This document shows, one piece after another, positions 55,601 to 61,600 of a stretch of 64,000 bases of DNA. The DNA is from Castor canadensis (lineage: Eukaryota; Chordata; Mammalia; Rodentia; Castoridae): positions 14,354,001 through 14,418,000 of the forward strand of contig NC_133401.1 in the NCBI RefSeq assembly GCF_047511655.1, in the 5' to 3' direction. How positions within the stretch are numbered: position 1 is the first letter of the stretch; the number at the start of each line of letters is the position of its first letter. The position numbers and the translations under genes are program-made. The notes beneath the pieces are model-generated. The model was not told where the DNA came from and ran no database searches. It was given only the letters and a program-made list of their open reading frames with translations.

Positions 55601-58600
55601 CTTTCTGTGATTGAAAAATAGCAACAAAGCATCCCTCACTGATTCTGTAAACACCCATGCAGCCCCCTCAGTAGAAGTGCCTAGCATTGGGAAAATTATC
55701 TAGCTGTATCATAATTATCCCTTCATCTGTACAAGCTTGGAAACTGCAGGGAATGAGCCTCCCAAACTGTCTAACCAGCATTAAGGGCATCTCTTCATAC
55801 TTTATGTAATTTTAAAGAGCTAGGGTTTGTGAGTGGTTTTGTTTGTTTTGTTTTGCAGTGCTGGAGATCAAACCTAGGGCCTTTGCACTTTGAACAAACA
55901 CTCTACCACTAAGTCACCCACACACACACCATTTTCACTTTTAGTTTGTTTTTGGAGAGGGTCTTTTTTGTTTGTTTGTTTTTTCTTTTTCTTTCTTTCT
56001 TTTTTGGTGGTACTAGGGTTTGAACTCAGGGCCTCACACTTGCTAGGCAGGCACTCTATCACTTGAACCACTCCGCCAGCCCAAAGAGGGTCTTTAAAGA
56101 TAGGTCTTTTGCCCAGGGCTGGCCCTGGACCACAATCCTCCTATCTATATCTCCTGAGTAGCTGGGATTACAGGTGTACTCCACCTTGCCTGGACTATTC
56201 TGGGCTTCTTAGTATTTTTCAAATGAAGCACTTCCTAGTGGCTCATTGATGTATCTGTTTCACTACAAGTGGGTAAAGCCAGCCCCCGGGGTGGTGGGCT
56301 CAAGGATGGCTGTGCCTATTTCTAAATTTTCAGCTTCCTGCCAGGGCCTAGCACACAGGAGGCTGGGGGAGTGTTTGTGAAATGGATCAGGCAGAGAGCT
56401 GAGCAGACAAGGGATGTGGAAGAGGAGGACAGGCAGCTGAAGAGGGGCTTAAGCCAAGGGTTGGCCTGGAAAGTTACAGCAGTGGGCAGCTAGGGCTGGA
56501 ATAGCTTCCCCTGGGCTCTACATGTTGTCAGCCCACAGGAGGTACAGAATAAGCTGGTGTTGAGGAAATGAGGCCACAGAGCACTCAGCTCCTGAGAAAG
56601 AATTCCCAGAAAACATACCTGGTCCAGCTTTGCACTTGCTGAGAATTACAGGGAAAGATCAGAGTTGAGTGCACTGGGGAAGGAAGAGAGAAAGGAAAGG
56701 GTGGCAGGGAGAAGTTCAAGGAGAGCTAGGCATCAGGTCCTGGGTGGACAACTGGTGGCAGAGGGTTGGCCTATTGCCGGGGACCTGGAGGAGCCTGGGG
56801 TGGTCTGAGGGGTGCACGGAGCGAGGAGCACCTGCTGCTTATAGGATGATGGTCTGGCCAGTGCTGCTCCAGGCTCCCTGCTCCTCCTCCTTCTTTTAGT
56901 CTTTGTTCTCACAGGCACATTCAGACACTACTGGAGAAAGGGAAATGCACATAGACTTCCTGGAGGCAAGCCGAATGATGAAGAAGAACTGTCCCGGTAA
57001 AGAAAGGGAGCAACTCCAGGCAAAAAGAACAGGAAGCAAGGCCACAGGCACCAGCAAGAAGCCCCAAGCCACTGGTGTTGCTCAGTAAAGGGCCGTGTGG
57101 CTATAACGCAAATGAAACACCTGCTGCTGGAGTCTCTGGTGGCCCAGATGGGAGGGGCTGGAAACCATTTCCCGTGAAGGACAGCTAAAGGTAGCAGCCA
57201 TGGGCCATGTGGTTAGAGCCCTGGGCTACCAGGTCATCTCTGCCACTCCTGCTCACAGTGTGACTGAGGCATGTCACCTTGCCACTGGGAGTCTCTTGGG
57301 TTCAGACGTTATCCTTGGCCACAGTGTCTGGTATAAAGACAGCATGTGGAAGGCTATAGTTATTATTGCTGTGGTGAGCCAGGGACCGGGTCACTGTTTG
57401 GAAGACCCACCATGGAACAGAGCAACCAGGTTGTGGAGTGTTTCTGCAGAACCAGGCCTAGTGGCAGACCATTCTAAGGTGGGGATCAGCTCACTGTTCA
57501 GGAGAGTCTCAGATAGGAGCATGGATAATGGAGTAGGCCTGTCTGGAGGGGTGGACTCCCCCTTCATAGACAGTACCTGCCTTAGGAAGTATGAGGAAAG
57601 ATGACGCATGGAGTGAGAGAACAGCGGTGAAATACTAAGCTAGGGAAAGTTAGCAATTTCTTTGCTGCAGGATTTCTCAGGATTTCACCATCTTAGAATG
57701 CATCACAGACTCAGATGTTTGCCAATCCAGACAAACAGGGTTGAGCTAAGAGAGTGTGCCTGCTAGAAGGTGGGGGGGTCCTTTTCAGCTCCTACTATGT
57801 GTAGGGGGGGAAGAGAGAAAGAAAAAGAGAGAGGGAGAGGGAGGGGACAGAGAGAGAGAAGGAAGGAAGGAAGGGATTTGGTTACAGAGACAGACAAAAG
57901 AAGACCGTGTGATGATAGAGGCCAAGGTCAGCATGATCTGTGTCCATCCATGGAGCATCAAGGATTGCCTGCAACACCAGATGGGGCAGGGAGGGAGTCT
58001 CCCCTAGAGCCTTCAGAAAGACTGTGGCCCTGTTGACACCTTGATCTTGGGCTTGTGGCCTGAGACAATACATTTCTGTTGTTTTAAGCCACTCAGTTGG
58101 CACTTATTATGGCAGTCCTGAGAAACTAACACAGCCACTAGTTCACCACTCAGTGTACATGTGAAACTCCAGAATGGGGAGAGAGGATGCAGTATTTCCT
58201 AATACATAGAACACGGACCTCTTTTCTGAAAAAGCATATTGTTGGATGAACCAGGATGTGGGGTTCTAATTCTGACTCAGGCTTTCTTTGGTGCCTACAC
58301 AGGTACAGGGTGACTCCTGGTTTCCTCACCTATAAATTGAGGATAATGCTATTCTGAGCCCGAGGGAGATGCACAGAAAGCACCCAGCCTGGCATTCCAT
58401 CAGGTGGGGACTAATGTGAGATTCTCTTCCTTGTGAACCTTACTTTACCTATCTGAAGACAGGATGGGAACCTCTCCCCAGGCATCCTGGGGCTGGTGAT
58501 CAGAAGGGTTCATGAGGACAGTCAGCCCCCTCCTGCACACTCACTGCTTCTGCATGTCCTTTGCAGCAGGGAGTGTGGTCCCAGGTAGCCACCCTTACCT

Positions 58601-61600
58601 GTGCTGTGAGCTGGATGGGTTGGGACAAGGTGAGCTGTGGGGTCCCTGGGGGCTGGCTGGCAGGCTGTGGTTGTGGCAGGTCACCTCCCCCAGAGGAGGC
58701 TGGGGGCTGCGAGGTGGAGGAGGAGGCAGAAGAGGAGGAGGAAGAGGTGGTGGAGGAGGAGGCGGCGGCAGCAGCAGCAGCGGCATTGGCGGCAGCGGCG
58801 GCACTGGACTGCTGCACGGCGGCGGCCAGGAGCTGGGCCTGGGCCTGCTGCAGAAGGAGCTGCTGCTGAGCTGGCATCAATGCTGTGAGCTGTGGGGGCA
58901 GCGGACGGGTGGGCAGAGGGCCGAGAGCAGAGAAGGCAGAGAGGGGTTAGAGCCTAAGCCAAGCAGGTTAGGGTAAAGTCTTCCCGGAGGACAGAGGAGA
59001 GCAAGAGGCAGGCATGAGAGAGTAGCCACGGCCTTGGTGGGACTCCCCATCCATGAGTCCTGCAATAGAAGGGAGGTGGCTGGTTTGTGTCCCGCCCCCA
59101 TCCTTCCCCAGTACTTACCCCAGCTAGCTGGCTGCCCGTCAGCATGAGCTGGGCCTGGGGCAGATGTGGCTGAGCCGGCTGGGGGGGTGGGGGTGCTGCT
59201 GGGGCTGAGTCACCACTGGGGTCTTCAGCCTTGATCTGAGGGGGAGAGAGGCAGGGTCCGGGACCCCAGAATGTTAAGTGGAGGCCAGAGAGAATGCCCA
59301 CCTGTGAACCAAAGAAAGGGCACAGTGTGGCAATGGCTGGCGCAGGAGGAGTGAACTGGAGGATGGAGGTGAGACCATGGGTTGAGGCCTCTGACCCCTC
59401 CTCTGGCCTCAGTTTCCTCATCAGTCAGATCAGGCTAACACACCAGATGTGCCCAAATTCCCTCCAGGAGAGGTCATCTTTGCAGAGCACATTTCTCCTT
59501 CTGGATATCAGTTTCCCCACCTGTAAAATGGGAAATTGTGCCACTGGGAGGCTGGGAGGGCAAATGGGGGGGGGGTGGTTCTGGGTCTCACACCTCTCCT
59601 TTGTATCAGTTGAAGATGCACCTCTTATTTGTCCAATGGAGTAAGACCTTGTTGGAAGGAAGGGTCTTATGGACCACTTAGAACCTGGGCCACAAACTCA
59701 AATGGTTATGAAGACAAGCAGACAGTACAAACGGGAGACATGGGTGAGGGTGGGCGGGGGTAGGCTGGAGAGAACATGCCCACTTGAAGGGGAGGCCCAC
59801 CTAGCTCCTACTCTGTTCCCACTGGCCACTCATTTCAGAATGTGAAACAGAAAAGCTAGTAGGAACCTATGCTGTGGACAAGGCAGATGAGGTCCAGGAT
59901 TTCTAGGTTGCAACCCCTGCCCCACGGGTCTGCAAGCCCCTCCCTATCTCTCTGACTCTGATGCGGCCATATCTTGCATCACACTCATAGAACAGACCAG
60001 CATCACGCCATCCTAGCCTTCCTCTCCTCGATTAAATGTCTAACAGCAGCGCCCATTGGCTGAAAGGCTACTAGCTAATGGACGCTAAGGAGCAGGAGGG
60101 CGTGATGGATCACACGTTCTCAGGGATGGTGAGGACATTAGGGAACATCCTTCAGTCCAGTGTCCCAGACCATTTTGCAAAAGGAGATCCAGAAAGAGAA
60201 AAGAACTTGTGCACGTCACAGCAGGTCAGCAAGGGGGTGACATATGGAGATGAGTAGATAGAGACGGGGGAAAGGGCAAATGCCAGATGCTGAGTCCCAA
60301 GTTATGGGACACAAGTGTCAGAAGTTTTAGGGATACAGGGCTATGGCATGAAGTCAGGGAAGGGATTCTCCCGGGCAGGGGCAATTGGGGCCTCTGGAAG
60401 GCCAGTCGCAGTCTGTTTCTTGATCTGTTACTGGTGCTAAGTGTATGCTCAGTTTGGTTTGTGAAAATTCAGAGTCACACACTCAGGATCTCTGAGTGTT
60501 TTGATGTGTGGAATATTTTAATGTGAAGTTAAAAAAATAACATTGAATGCCATGGCGAAAACATCATTGTTTTTTTTGGTGCTTTCTCGTTCTTTTGGGC
60601 TATCTTAAGAAAGTCTCTATGTGAGGCTAGGCATAGTGGTGTGTGCCTGTCATCCCAGTGACATGGAAATGGAGATGGAGGGATCGTGGTATGAGGCCAG
60701 CCTGGGCAAAAAAAGTTAAATGAGACTCTACCTCAAAAAACAAGTCAGTGAGAAGCAAATAAAGGAAACAAACCACAACAGCAAAACAAGCCAGGGAGCT
60801 GGAGTATGTATAACTCAAGTGGTAGAGTGACTGCCTAGCAAGCAAAAGGCCCTGAGTTTAACCTCCAGTACTGCCAAAAAAAAAAAAGTTTCAGTGTGAC
60901 GTGAACATGCCTCAAACATCTCTCCAATGCTGCTCAGCCCATGGAGAACAAGTTTAGACCCTTCGGCACATGAGACTTGGGGTAAATTTTAATAGACATT
61001 GTATTTATTTCCATGGCAAGTGATTCTGGTTTTCCATTCATGAAATTTCCATTTAAAAACCATTTATTCAAGCTGTTGAGAAAGAGAGGCAGTTCATGAG
61101 TTGATGATTGTTGAAGCTGATGGATGGGTTCCTGGGGGGTTTATTTTCATTATATCCTTCTGTCTATTTTTGTATTGGCTTCACATTTTCCATAATAAAG
61201 TGTTTAAAAATTGAGCCACTTAACAAAATTATTATGCAAATAATTTGTGCATGGTAGTGTGCAGAGATGTCTGAGATGATGAGGGAGCACATGAATCACT
61301 GCAGTTGGGGAAAGATGGGCCCAGAAGACAGGCAAAGGCTGAGACCAGAGAAACAGGCTGAAGTGTGAACGGAAACCCGGGCCTGGAGAGGGGAGGGAAA
61401 ATCCTTTGTTCCCTAGGGCCCCACTGGCTTTCCCAAGAGAAGGAAGGCTGTTGCTGGGGTGAGATATAGATCCTATTCAGCTAAGAAGGGAAGGGTGGGG
61501 TGATGGGCACACGCTCCTAGTGCTGAGGCAAGAGCCAAGCTTGACATCAGCAGGTCAAGAGCCCTTCTCGCCTGGGCCCCAATCAGATCAAAGCGCTCAA

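Larger units (their letters stand above)
45278..58598 (-). other. POU2F2: Large POU2F2 intron (13.3 kb), repeat-rich
   Basis: It holds an L1M/MaLR/SINE nest (45655-46620), many SINEs of both orientations between 46660 and 56195, L2 fragments (47350-47770, 54420-54870), an L1-like fragment (48190-48515) and a second MaLR LTR piece (about 57890-58133). Stretches 54900-55850 and 56200-57880 look mostly unique. No additional POU2F2 exon was recognised. Confidence 0.75.

Noticed and set aside
56903-57088. Lys/Ala-rich open frame resembling a ribosomal or histone tail
   Set aside because: Too short, no identifiable family, no poly(A) tail or parent match that I can name.
58512-58976. Plus-strand Gly/Arg-rich frames opposite the POU2F2 cassette exon
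   Set aside because: Direct antisense shadow of GCN/CAG repeats in a real exon.
61234-61241. Octamer ATGCAAAT in a POU2F2 intron, possible autoregulation
   Set aside because: About two such 8-mers are expected by chance in 64 kb on both strands, it sits beside an old repeat, and other copies lie in the RPL17 pseudogene.
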